Source: Tianweitania populi (lineage in GTDB: Bacteria > Pseudomonadota > Alphaproteobacteria > Rhizobiales > Rhizobiaceae). From it: DNA of 64,000 nucleotides. The notes beneath the pieces were generated by a model that had not been told where the DNA came from, searched no databases, and worked only from the letters and a program-made list of their open reading frames with translations. The translations under genes were made by a program, and so were the position numbers. Shown in pieces: positions 8,547-16,517 of this stretch. The DNA is taken from positions 1,674,001 to 1,738,000 of the forward strand of contig NZ_BMZQ01000001.1 of NCBI RefSeq assembly GCF_014652875.1, in the 5' to 3' direction. Every line of letters begins with the position of its first letter. Positions within the stretch are counted from its first letter, which is position 1.

Positions 8547-9932
8547 TCAGAACTCGGCGGGATCGAACGTCATGGGGAAGCGCAGCCGCACCAGCGTGCC
8601 GCGTCCGTGGCGATAGGGGCTGACAATCTCCAGCCCGTGATCGGCACCGAAATAATAGCGCAGCCGGCTGTCGACATTGTAGATGCCAATGCTCTTGCGA
8701 TCGCCATGATCCGCTTCGCCGCGCAACACTTCCTGCTTGCGCTCAGGCGTAATGCCGTCACCATTGTCTACCACGTCCACGATCAGGTCGGCGCCATCGG
8801 TGTAAGCGGTCACATCGATCAAGCCGCCGCCTTCACGCGGTTCGATCGCATAGTTGATGCAGTTTTCAACGATGGGCTGCAGAACCATGAAGGGACAAAG
8901 GACCTGCATGAACTCTTCCGGCACGTTCAGCGCGAACTCGAACCGGTCGCCGAGGCGCAGCTTCAGGAGGTGCAGGTAGTTGCGCATGTGGTCGACTTCC
9001 GTGCGCAAGGGCACGAATTGCGAGCCGTTCTTCTTCAGGATGTAGCGCATCATGTCCGAGAAGGCGTAGACGGTATTCTCGGTCTGCTTGGCATCCTCGA
9101 CAAGGGCGAGGCGTCCAATCGTGTTCAAGACGTTAAACAGGAAATGCGGGTTTACCTGATAGGACAAAGCCTGCAGTTCGGCCTCGCGCAGAAGCTTTTC
9201 CAATTCGGCGCGCTTCTTCGACTCTTCGGCCAGGCGCAAATTGTTGGCGTAGAGTTCCTCCGTGACACCTTTCGAGTAGCTTTCCTCGACGATGTGGGAA
9301 GCGATGTAGAAGAGGGAATAAGCGGCCGAGCGGAGCCTTTCATAGGTCACTTCGGCAACGCGGCTGTGCAGTTCAAGCAGTTGCGGATCCTCGCTCCACG
9401 ACGCTTCCGTGGGGAAGATGTCCGAAAAGTCCACGAGGCCGGGCGCAACTTCATCCGGGGCAAGCTTCACCTGGCCACAGATCACTGCGCCAAGATACTC
9501 ACCCCGCACGATGATCGGTGCTGCGAAATCCACCAGCTGGGCATGGCACCTGTAGATCGAGGGCTCACCGGTCGAAAGGGCGGTCTTTCCCCCAACAGCA
9601 TCACAGTGGAAACAGCGTCCGCGCCATTCGCCACGTGCGCGGACCGATTGGCAGAAGCTGGAAAATCCTGACGGCTTGGTGACCGGCACGCCTTCGGGAT
9701 CGACGATCACCATCGCCACCCCGACTGCGACGCTGAAATTGTCCTGAACCTTCTGGAGCATATCGGTGCTCATCAGTTCAAGAAGGCGTTTGCGCTGAGC
9801 GGCCGCTGCGACCGCTGCCTCGTCAGGAACGCTATAGGCCTTTACTGCAAGGAGTTCGGGGAAAAGCGCCCGTTCGAGGATGGTACTCCGCAGAGCTTCC
9901 TCAGTTTCTCCGCTCGATCCGTTCGTTCCCAT
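8547..9932 (-). CDS. PocR-domain sensor histidine kinase (LytS/YesM type)
   Basis: 461-aa kinase. A PocR ligand-sensing domain spans about residues 55-215, with its cysteine-rich core (Cys94, Cys107, Cys110, Cys129 in IYRCHAQLVDFAAPI) and GQV motif. PocR domains sense small diols and hydrocarbon derivatives in Pdu systems. A coiled segment (225-255) leads to a HisKA_7 domain with His263 (YQVNPHFLFNVLN) and an HATPase domain (QPIVENCINYAIEP, DNGDGI). There is no membrane segment, so it is a cytoplasmic sensor. ATG 9932 has GAGG 8 bases upstream; the frame is also open from GTG 9938. Its start lies inside the 3' end of metK, an overlap of 91 bases. Confidence 0.88.
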   Translation of the reverse strand: MGTNGSSGETEEALRSTILERALFPELLAVKAYSVPDEAAVAAAAQRKRLLELMSTDMLQKVQDNFSVAVGVAMVIVDPEGVPVTKPSGFSSFCQSVRARGEWRGRCFHCDAVGGKTALSTGEPSIYRCHAQLVDFAAPIIVRGEYLGAVICGQVKLAPDEVAPGLVDFSDIFPTEASWSEDPQLLELHSRVAEVTYERLRSAAYSLFYIASHIVEESYSKGVTEELYANNLRLAEESKKRAELEKLLREAELQALSYQVNPHFLFNVLNTIGRLALVEDAKQTENTVYAFSDMMRYILKKNGSQFVPLRTEVDHMRNYLHLLKLRLGDRFEFALNVPEEFMQVLCPFMVLQPIVENCINYAIEPREGGGLIDVTAYTDGADLIVDVVDNGDGITPERKQEVLRGEADHGDRKSIGIYNVDSRLRYYFGADHGLEIVSPYRHGRGTLVRLRFPMTFDPAEF

Positions 9933-11032
9933 GGCCACACCTCAGTCATTCGTCCGAAGTGACCATACGAGGCGGTTTTTTCAAAAATGGGACGGCGTAG
10001 CTGAAGTGCTTCGATCATCCCTGACACGCTGAGTGGAAAAACTTCGCGTATCACTTCCGCAAGTGAGTCCGTATCGACCTTCGAATTACCCTCGAGCGAT
10101 ACACCAACCATTTCAGGGGTTTTCTGACCTATCGCAAATGCGAGCGAAATTTCGCACTTTTTTGCGAGCCCGGCCGCCACAACGTTCCTGGCGATGTAGC
10201 GGGCCATGTAAGCGCCGGTGCGGTCGACTTTCGTGGCGTCCTTGCCCGAAAATGCGCCGCCGCCATGACGGCCAATCCCGCCATAAGTGTCGACGATGAT
10301 CTTGCGCCCGGTCAGCCCCGTATCGGCAGCAGGCCCGCCTTTCACGAAGCGGCCGGTTGGATTGATGAGAATGCGCGTGTCGCGCCGCAGCCACGGTCCC
10401 ATCACAGGTGCGATGACCTCGGTAATCACACCGCGCAAGAGATCTTCCTGCGAAACGTCGTTTGTGTGCTGTGTGGAGACGACGAGCCCGATCAAACGTT
10501 CCGGCTTGCCTTCGGCATCATGCGCGAAGGTCACCTGCGCCTTACCGTCAGGGCGCAACCAAGGCAGCAACCCGCTCTTACGCGTTTCGGCCAGCTTCTC
10601 CGTCAGCCGATGCGCATAGTGGATGGCCACGGGCATGGAGCTTTCGGTTTCGTCGGTGGCGTAGCCATAGAAGATGCCTTGGTCACCGGCGCCGAAATCG
10701 TCGTCCTGCACAACGCCCTGCGCGATGTCGGGCGATTGTTCGTGCAGATCGGTCAGGATGAAGCAGGTATCGGCATCGAAGCCCAGATCTGGATCCGTGT
10801 ATCCAATGCGTCGGATCACGTTGCGGACGATGCCGAGCACGTCGACCTTGGTGTTTGACGTGATCTCGCCAGCCACATGAACCACATTGCCAGACACCAT
10901 GACCTCAGCCGCAACCCGCGCCATCGGGTCCTGCGCCAGATGCGCGTCGAGGATTGCATCCGAGATTTGGTCGCACACCTTGTCGGGATGGCCTTCCGTG
11001 ACGGACTCGGACGTCGTGTAGCGTGCGACCAT
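9842..11032 (-). CDS. metK: S-adenosylmethionine synthetase, microcompartment-locus copy
   Basis: 396-aa enzyme making SAM from methionine and ATP. All core motifs are intact: GHPDKVCDQISDA, the GAGDQGIFYGYATDE loop, the phosphate loop GGGAFSGKD and C-terminal YGHFGR. After the normal end there is a tail of about 12 residues that overlaps the kinase gene. AGGAGGCGACC precedes the ATG. It lies directly downstream of the SAM-dependent GRE activase. As bacteria already have a housekeeping metK, this is probably a second copy dedicated to feeding the activase; the rest of the genome is not visible. No targeting peptide is seen. Confidence 0.93.
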   Translation of the reverse strand: MVARYTTSESVTEGHPDKVCDQISDAILDAHLAQDPMARVAAEVMVSGNVVHVAGEITSNTKVDVLGIVRNVIRRIGYTDPDLGFDADTCFILTDLHEQSPDIAQGVVQDDDFGAGDQGIFYGYATDETESSMPVAIHYAHRLTEKLAETRKSGLLPWLRPDGKAQVTFAHDAEGKPERLIGLVVSTQHTNDVSQEDLLRGVITEVIAPVMGPWLRRDTRILINPTGRFVKGGPAADTGLTGRKIIVDTYGGIGRHGGGAFSGKDATKVDRTGAYMARYIARNVVAAGLAKKCEISLAFAIGQKTPEMVGVSLEGNSKVDTDSLAEVIREVFPLSVSGMIEALQLRRPIFEKTASYGHFGRMTEVWPWERTDRAEKLRKLCGVPSSNGRFSPNSLQ

Positions 11033-11087
11033 GGTCGCCTCCTGTCTTCCGTCGGGAGCTTCCCTGCCCCCGACCTACCTATTCCCG

Positions 11088-12005
11088 TCAGCCGCCGATA
11101 ACGCAGTTGAAGCCTAGTTCCTCGACCACGGCCTTGAACGGCGCCATGTCTTCCGGCGTCAGGTTCGGCGCATCGCACATCGGATAAGGGCGTCCGAGTA
11201 GCTCGTACTTGTTCTCGCCATAGGTGTGGTAGGGCAGCAGATGCACCGTGTTCACGCCCGGCATGAGCTTGGCGAAATTGCCGATGGCCGAGATCGCCTG
11301 GACATTGTTATTGACGCCCGGCACCACCGGAATGCGCACGACGACATGGGTCAGCGCAGCGATGCACAGCGCGTTCTCCAAAATGATGCGGTTGTCGATG
11401 CCGGTGGCTGCCTGGTGAACCGCCGGATCGATCGACTTGAGGTCCATCAGCACATGATCCACATGCGGGATCACATCACGCACGATCTCGCGCGTGGTGC
11501 AGCCAGTGGTTTCCATGGCCGTGTTCCAGCCCTGCTCATGGCAGGCCATCAGCAGCTGCTTGGCAAAGGCATGCTGGAACAGCGGTTCGCCACCGGAAAG
11601 CGTGACGCCTCCCCCTGAACGGCGATAATGATGAGCATCCTTGCGCAACTCCTGCATGACCTCGGCCACGCTCATCCGCTTGCCAACGCGCTTCAGCGCC
11701 TCGGTCGGGCAAACCTTCGTGCACTCACCGCACTTGATGCACTTCTTGCGATCCACAAAGCCGGGATTCTCGTATGCCAGCGCGTTTGTCGGACAGACAG
11801 GGATACACTGGCCGCACTTGATGCAGGCCGAAGGACGGAAGAACAGTTCGGGTTCGGGATTCTGCGATTCCGGGTTCGAGCACCACAGGCAGCGCAAGGG
11901 GCAACCCTTGAGGAAAACGATGGTGCGGACGCCCGGACCGTCATGGATGGAATAGCGCTGGATGTCGAATACCGTGCCTTCCTTCTCATAGTCGATCGTG
12001 TTCAT
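11088..12005 (-). CDS. glycyl radical enzyme activating enzyme (radical SAM)
   Basis: 305-aa activase that reductively cleaves SAM and abstracts the hydrogen from the dehydratase glycine. The radical SAM triad is Cys35, Cys39, Cys42 (GCPLRCLWC). A two-cluster ferredoxin insert follows with Cys61/64/67/71 and Cys89/92/95/99, as in the dehydratase/choline-lyase activase group rather than PFL activase. The SAM-binding TLSGGEPL is present. The frame runs upstream to 12158, but ATG 12005 gives the standard N-terminus (YEKEGTVFDIQRYSIHDGPG). It is between the PduU-like shell gene and metK. An encapsulation peptide is not evident. Confidence 0.93.
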   Translation of the reverse strand: MNTIDYEKEGTVFDIQRYSIHDGPGVRTIVFLKGCPLRCLWCSNPESQNPEPELFFRPSACIKCGQCIPVCPTNALAYENPGFVDRKKCIKCGECTKVCPTEALKRVGKRMSVAEVMQELRKDAHHYRRSGGGVTLSGGEPLFQHAFAKQLLMACHEQGWNTAMETTGCTTREIVRDVIPHVDHVLMDLKSIDPAVHQAATGIDNRIILENALCIAALTHVVVRIPVVPGVNNNVQAISAIGNFAKLMPGVNTVHLLPYHTYGENKYELLGRPYPMCDAPNLTPEDMAPFKAVVEELGFNCVIGG

Positions 12006-12058
12006 GGATGTATGCCTTTGCTTGCCGTGCGGCGCCCTGAGGGCACCGGCGCAGCGTT

Positions 12059-12361
12059 CTAGAATGCGGCCTTCTGCACGCTTTCGATGGTTTCCATCGC
12101 CAGCTTCACGGAGGATGTTTCGCCAAGGACGGCCAGCGACGTGACGTGCTGGGGGCAAGTGCCGTAGATCTCGACCGCGAAGACGTCGGCGGCTTTCAGC
12201 GCCAAGTCCGAGAAGTAGAAGAGATCAGCCACGGACACCTGCATCAATCCGATGGAGTCCACACGATTGGCCTGAACCCAGGCGCGACCATGTGGCGGCA
12301 TGCGACGCTGCAGCATCTGCAAAGCGTCGGGATGCGGGGCGTTGATGATACGGTGCGTCAT
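12059..12361 (-). CDS. PduU/EutS-like circularly permuted BMC-H shell protein
   Basis: 100-aa single-domain shell subunit. Residues 35-95 carry the BMC core (SIGLMQVSVADLFYFSDLALKAADV, then VTSLAVLGETSSVKLAMETI). The leading residues (HRIINAPHPDALQML) align by eye with the N-terminal permuted strand of PduU/EutS (RMIQEYVPGKQV type), which is why I call it permuted rather than PduA-like. A strong GAGGAG ribosome binding site precedes the ATG. Such hexamers form facets, with a beta-barrel capping the pore in PduU. It lies between the aldehyde dehydrogenase and activase genes. Confidence 0.8.
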   Translation of the reverse strand: MTHRIINAPHPDALQMLQRRMPPHGRAWVQANRVDSIGLMQVSVADLFYFSDLALKAADVFAVEIYGTCPQHVTSLAVLGETSSVKLAMETIESVQKAAF

Positions 12362-12420
12362 AACTGATCTCCTCGATTATGCTTTTCCCGGTGTTTGCCG
12401 GGCTGAAGCCCTTTCCCGCC

Positions 12421-14088
12421 TCAGCGGACGTTGAGCGCCTCGGCCATCACGCATTTGCGACGGCGGGCAAACGACTTCGGCGAAGTCAGGCCCTCGCCGG
12501 TTGGTCCGGCGATGGTGAAGGTCGTGTAGCCCTCGCCGCCGACGCCGATGCCGGCATAGGACGGGCCGTTCTTCACGAAGATCGTGGTCTGGATCAGCTT
12601 GGCCATCTTCGTCATCTTGCGGACGTTGGTGGAGTGGATCATCGCGGTGTGGCGGTTGCCGTTTTCCAGTTCGACGGCAAGGTCGATCGCCTCGTCGACA
12701 TGGGCCGCACGCACCAGCGGCAGGATCGGCATCATCAGTTCTTCGCGAACGAACAGGTGTTCCTTCGGCAGTTCGATCAGGATGACGCGGATCTCGGGGC
12801 CGACGGTGATGCCGACCTTGTCGAGCAGGTAAACGGCGCTCTTGCCGACGCAGTTTGTCTGCGGCCCGCCCTTGGGCGTCAGAACCAGCTCTTCGAGCTT
12901 CTTGATGACTGCCGGATCCTTGACGAGATAGGCGCCGTTCTTCTGCATCTGCGAAATCAGGAAGTCGGCGATCTGAGCGACCGCGATCACTTCCTTTTCG
13001 GCGATGCATGGCAGGTTGTTGTCGAAAGAGCAGCCATTGACGATGTCCTTGGCGGCCTTCTCGATATCGGCGGTTTCATCCACCACAACCGGTGGATTTC
13101 CGGCACCGGCACCGATCGCCTTCTTGCCGGTCGACAGCACCGTCTTGACGATCGACGGGCCACCGGTGGCAACCAGCATCCGCACCTTGGGATGGGTCAT
13201 CATCGCATTGGTGTTGTCGATCGAGGGAGCCTGCACCGTGACCACCAGGTTTGCGGGCGCGCCGAGGGTGGCGAGCTTGCGGTTGATCATCTTCACAGCC
13301 AGGAGCGATACGACCTTGGCGCGCGGATGCGGGCTGAACACGGCCGAGTTGCCGGCTGCCAGCATGCCGATCGAATTGCAGATAATCGTTTCCGTGGGGT
13401 TGGTCGTCGGCGTGATGGCGCCGATCACGCCGAAGGCGGAATATTCCACCAGCGTCAGACCATCGTCGCCGCTGACCGCTTCGGTCTTGAGGTCTTCGAT
13501 GCCCGGCGTCTTCATCGCGGCCAGACGGTTCTTGATGATCTTGTCTTCGGCATTGCCCATGCCGGTCTGCTCGACCGTCATGCGCGAAATGCGCTCGAGA
13601 AAGGCCTGATCGGTGAAGACTTCGCGAATGCCGTCGACGAAGCTCTTGCGAGCCGACATCGAGCAGAACACGTATTGGCGATACGCTTCGGCAGCGGCCT
13701 CGACGGCCTCGTCCATGGTTGCGAAGACGCCATCGCCGAGCGTTACGGCTTCTTCATCGGAGATCGAGAAGGACACCAGTCCATCTGTCGGTTCGCAACC
13801 GGTGCAACCGGTGCAATCGGTTCCGCCAGTCGGGCAATGATCGCTGAAGGGTGTGATTGCCAGTGGCTCAGGCTTGGGAGCCGCCTTCGTGCCGGCCATT
13901 TCCGCCATGATGCGGGCGACGGTGTCGTCGATCGAAGACGATGCAGCAGGGGTAGCCGGCGCAGGAGCCGGGGCGCGAGCGGGGGCGATTGGAGCGGCGG
14001 TTGGCGCCGGGACAATCGCCGAAACGGGGGAGCCCGAGAAGCCGGCGAGTACGCGGCTGACGGCGTCGTTGATGTCTGTGTCGTTCAT
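12421..14088 (-). CDS. PduP/EutE-type CoA-acylating aldehyde dehydrogenase with extended Cys-rich N-terminus
   Basis: 555-aa enzyme converting propionaldehyde (or a similar aldehyde), CoA and NAD+ to acyl-CoA. The ALDH domain begins near residue 115; catalytic Cys361 lies in SFDNNLPCIAEKE, the diagnostic PduP/EutE context. PduP and EutE are about 460 aa, so about 95 extra residues precede the domain. These hold two amphipathic helices (6-17 and 53-66) separated by an Ala/Pro linker, both resembling encapsulation peptides, and a Cys-x6-Cys-x2-Cys-x2-Cys cluster (Cys85, 92, 95, 98) that could bind zinc or an Fe-S cluster. The start overlaps the upstream GlcG-like gene stop by 4 bases. Confidence 0.93.
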   Translation of the reverse strand: MNDTDINDAVSRVLAGFSGSPVSAIVPAPTAAPIAPARAPAPAPATPAASSSIDDTVARIMAEMAGTKAAPKPEPLAITPFSDHCPTGGTDCTGCTGCEPTDGLVSFSISDEEAVTLGDGVFATMDEAVEAAAEAYRQYVFCSMSARKSFVDGIREVFTDQAFLERISRMTVEQTGMGNAEDKIIKNRLAAMKTPGIEDLKTEAVSGDDGLTLVEYSAFGVIGAITPTTNPTETIICNSIGMLAAGNSAVFSPHPRAKVVSLLAVKMINRKLATLGAPANLVVTVQAPSIDNTNAMMTHPKVRMLVATGGPSIVKTVLSTGKKAIGAGAGNPPVVVDETADIEKAAKDIVNGCSFDNNLPCIAEKEVIAVAQIADFLISQMQKNGAYLVKDPAVIKKLEELVLTPKGGPQTNCVGKSAVYLLDKVGITVGPEIRVILIELPKEHLFVREELMMPILPLVRAAHVDEAIDLAVELENGNRHTAMIHSTNVRKMTKMAKLIQTTIFVKNGPSYAGIGVGGEGYTTFTIAGPTGEGLTSPKSFARRRKCVMAEALNVR

Positions 14089-14621
14089 AGTCCTGTTCCT
14101 TCCTCGGGGAGCGTTCCCCTTGCTTCGGAAAATGTATTGAGCGCATGGCGAGCGATGATCATGTCCTCGTCCACTGTGCCGCCACTGATGCCGATCGCGC
14201 CGATCACGACGCCGTCGACGCGGCAGGGAATGCCCCCGCCGAAAAGAACCACCTGCCCCCCATTCGGCCCGCCGGTCTGTCCGACACCGAACAGCATGCC
14301 GCCGGGTTGCGCCTTCTGACCGAGCTCATCCGAGCCCATGCGGTAGGCCGCGGCCGTCCAGGCCTTGCCCTGTGCAAGCTGGGTGCTCGCAGGCAGGCTG
14401 CCTTGCATGCGATGGAACAGGATCAGGCCGCCTTGCGCATCGGCAACCGCGATGCAAACGGGGAGGCCCATGATGCGGGCGCAGGCTTCCGCGCCTTCCG
14501 CCAGCAGCTGCGCATCGGCAAGCGTCAGGCTGCCAGGCGCGGTTGATGGGAGCTGCCGGAGCTTGGTGAGTTCGGCGCGCAGCACCGTTGCGATCCGGTC
14601 CATGTCAGGGGCGACCGTCAC
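14085..14621 (-). CDS. GlcG/PduO C-terminal domain (HbpS-like) protein
   Basis: 178-aa single-domain protein of the GlcG/HbpS family (PF03928), equivalent to the C-terminal half of PduO but without the adenosyltransferase half. Visible family segments are LPVCIAVADAQGGLILFHRM, KAWTAAAYRM and GGGIPCRVDGVVIGAIGISGGTVDED. In PduO this domain binds heme and its role is unclear. A B12-independent pathway needs no cobalamin adenosylation, which fits the absence of that half. It overlaps the aldehyde dehydrogenase gene by 4 bases and starts 3 bases after the PduN-like gene ends. Confidence 0.85.
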   Translation of the reverse strand: MTVAPDMDRIATVLRAELTKLRQLPSTAPGSLTLADAQLLAEGAEACARIMGLPVCIAVADAQGGLILFHRMQGSLPASTQLAQGKAWTAAAYRMGSDELGQKAQPGGMLFGVGQTGGPNGGQVVLFGGGIPCRVDGVVIGAIGISGGTVDEDMIIARHALNTFSEARGTLPEEGTGL

Positions 14622-14623
14622 GA

Positions 14624-14905
14624 TCAGACCTCCACCTGCCCATCGGTTTCGACCGTATCGACGATCCCCACGATGCAGGCATCCACCACCGAATTCTGCA
14701 GCGTGCCGGCGCGGCGACCGGCGCTGCCGGTGGTTACGATGACGATTTCGCCCTTTCCGGCGCCCACCGTATCGATGGCGATGGAGGTGCTACCCGCCGG
14801 CTCCAGCCGCTCGTTAAGACGTGCGACGATCAGAAGGATCGAGCCCGACAGGCTGATGTCCTTGGTGGTTGCGACCACCCGTCCGATGACCTTGCCTAGA
14901 TACAT
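14624..14905 (-). CDS. BMC vertex protein (PduN/EutN/CcmL family)
   Basis: 93-aa pentameric vertex protein. The family start MYLGKVIGRVVATTKD is followed by LLIVARL, AIDTVGAGKGEIVIVTTGSAGR and the C-terminal VDACIVGIVDTV, the standard EutN_CcmL pattern at normal length. Pentamers cap the shell's vertices. It is the only vertex gene seen, downstream of the flavoprotein gene in the leftward run. Confidence 0.92.
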   Translation of the reverse strand: MYLGKVIGRVVATTKDISLSGSILLIVARLNERLEPAGSTSIAIDTVGAGKGEIVIVTTGSAGRRAGTLQNSVVDACIVGIVDTVETDGQVEV

Positions 14906-14915
14906 GGTCTTGTTC

Positions 14916-15668
14916 TCACTCTCTCACGAGCCGGATTTCACGGCCGCGCAGTTCTTCTGCTGCGGCCGGCGTCACGATCACGCCCTGGCCCAGATGCAGT
15001 TCGGTTTCGGCGAGGCCGCGCGCTTCGCGCAGGCCGAACACGCCGGATTGTTTGATGGTGGCCGATGCTTTCAACACGGCGGCCTGCCTCAACGGTGCCG
15101 CTGCCCCCGTGACCGCGGATGCAAGCCGGGCAGCCCAAGGCAGCTCGATCCCGTAGTCCGCAAGCGCCTGCAGGTGCCGGCTCATCGTCGCTTGGTAAGC
15201 GGGCGTCGGCAGCAGTCCGCGTTCGCGGCGGTCACGGCTGCCGGGGCAGACGCCGTCACGGGCGGCGATGATGCGGCTGCCGCGTTCAATCGCGCCTTGC
15301 ATCAGCGCCGAAAGCGGTTCGTCGGCAATGCCGAGCGCGACCTTGGCGGCAAGCGTGATGCTCAGCGCCGGAACCAGCACGAGTGCATTGCGCGCCAGAA
15401 GATCACCGACCGCACCATTGGCGCCCGCCGCGTTCAGATCTGCAAGCCGTCCATTGCCGAGCCACAGCGCTTCCGGTGCGCACATCACTTCAAATGACCA
15501 GCCCGCACCACGTAGTTGGCGCAATTGGCCGAGTGCAGCGTCAAGGCCGAGGTCGATCCCTGCAAACAACACCAGCGCCGAGCGCGTGCGTTCGCGCATC
15601 CGCTCGATAATGCGGTCGGACAGAAGATCGATAAGGATCCGGTTGAGCCTGTCGTCGAGGTGCGTCAT
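14916..15668 (-). CDS. flavoprotein-like protein with PduM-like ends
   Basis: 250-aa protein. The middle (about residues 30-150) resembles the flavoprotein fold of PF02441, with LVLFAGIDLGLD at the first strand and VLVPALSITLAAKVALGIADE, the pattern around the FMN site. The first 28 residues (LNRILIDLLSDRIIERMRE) and the last 35 (ELHLGQGVIVTPAAAEELRG) resemble by eye the ends of the structural protein PduM. It could be an FMN protein with a redox role inside the compartment or a structural adaptor. Its ATG overlaps the EutJ-like stop by 4 bases. Function is not established. Confidence 0.55.
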   Translation of the reverse strand: MTHLDDRLNRILIDLLSDRIIERMRERTRSALVLFAGIDLGLDAALGQLRQLRGAGWSFEVMCAPEALWLGNGRLADLNAAGANGAVGDLLARNALVLVPALSITLAAKVALGIADEPLSALMQGAIERGSRIIAARDGVCPGSRDRRERGLLPTPAYQATMSRHLQALADYGIELPWAARLASAVTGAAAPLRQAAVLKASATIKQSGVFGLREARGLAETELHLGQGVIVTPAAAEELRGREIRLVRE

Positions 15669-16504
15669 TGCCGCCCCCCATTGTCGAACATGGCGATGCC
15701 AAGCGGGGTCACCAGCAGCGGCTCTACCGGTTTGATGACGCGGCGGCCGGTATGTTGGGCCATGACCGCCTCGAACTCTGTGAAGGAGCAGGCGCCGCCA
15801 ACCACATAGATCGTTTTCACGTCAGGGTGGTTTGCCAGGAACCGGGCCACGATCGTCGACATCTTGTCGACCACCGGACGAACCAGCGCGAAGACGTCAC
15901 GTTCGTTGCGTGGATCGAGCTTCTCGATTTCCGCGTCTTCGAACAGGAGTTTCTTTGCGCCAGCCAGCACCAAGGTCATGTGCGTGCCGCCGGTTGCCTC
16001 GTCGAAGACGGCGATCACTTCGCCATTCTTCAGAACCGAGATCCCCGTCGTGCCGCCGCCGACATCGACCACAGCGCCATCTTTCACGCCCAGAAGCCGG
16101 GCGGCAGCGGTGGGTTCGTCGACGATCTCGACAAGGTGCAGATCGGCAGCCTCGACGACGTTGCCGATGGCCTTTGCATTGCCGGGACGAATGCCGGGCG
16201 GAATGGCGGTGGCGGCCTGTTGCAGCGGCTGACCGAGGCGCTGTTCCAGATCCGCCTTCATCTTGCGGACGGCGTGAACTGCGCCGATGTAATCAACCAC
16301 GATCCCGTCCCGCACAACGGTCGAGCGGAAGGTGGCGCCGGCAACCGGGTTGTTCTGCGCATCCGTGACCGCGAGCACGAGATTGGCCGTGCCCAGGTCG
16401 ACACCCACCTTCAGCGGGCCGGGTGCCCGGTCCGACGCGGGCACGACCGTGCCTTTGCGGACCAGTTTCCCAAATGCCTGAAGTTTGTTGTCGACGATGG
16501 ACAT
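15665..16504 (-). CDS. EutJ-like actin/Hsp70-fold ATPase
   Basis: 279-aa member of the EutJ family of the actin/Hsp70 ATPase superfamily. Visible motifs are phosphate-1 VGVDLGTANLVLAV (about residue 33), connect/phosphate-2 VVDVGGGTTGISVL (about 163) and the adenosine motif VYVVGGACSFTEFE (about 235). EutJ homologues are thought to act as chaperones for microcompartment enzymes. Its presence in a glycyl-radical locus, which has no cobalamin enzyme to reactivate, argues for a general assembly role. It overlaps the flavoprotein gene by 4 bases and follows pduL by 13. Confidence 0.85.
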   Translation of the reverse strand: MSIVDNKLQAFGKLVRKGTVVPASDRAPGPLKVGVDLGTANLVLAVTDAQNNPVAGATFRSTVVRDGIVVDYIGAVHAVRKMKADLEQRLGQPLQQAATAIPPGIRPGNAKAIGNVVEAADLHLVEIVDEPTAAARLLGVKDGAVVDVGGGTTGISVLKNGEVIAVFDEATGGTHMTLVLAGAKKLLFEDAEIEKLDPRNERDVFALVRPVVDKMSTIVARFLANHPDVKTIYVVGGACSFTEFEAVMAQHTGRRVIKPVEPLLVTPLGIAMFDNGGRQ

Positions 16505-16517
16505 GGGTTTCTTCCGC

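Noticed and set aside
11033-11087. SAM riboswitch upstream of metK
   Set aside because: Only 55 bases separate metK from the activase gene, with no SAM-II-like pseudoknot pattern; transcription comes from upstream.
12006-12158. Extended N-terminus of the GRE activase
   Set aside because: It would overlap the PduU-like gene and adds an Arg/His-rich stretch absent from activases; ATG 12005 gives the standard start.
12379-14319. Open frame of 646 codons opposite the aldehyde dehydrogenase gene
   Set aside because: Antisense shadow of pduP and the GlcG-like gene; low-complexity His/Arg/Gly product without family features.
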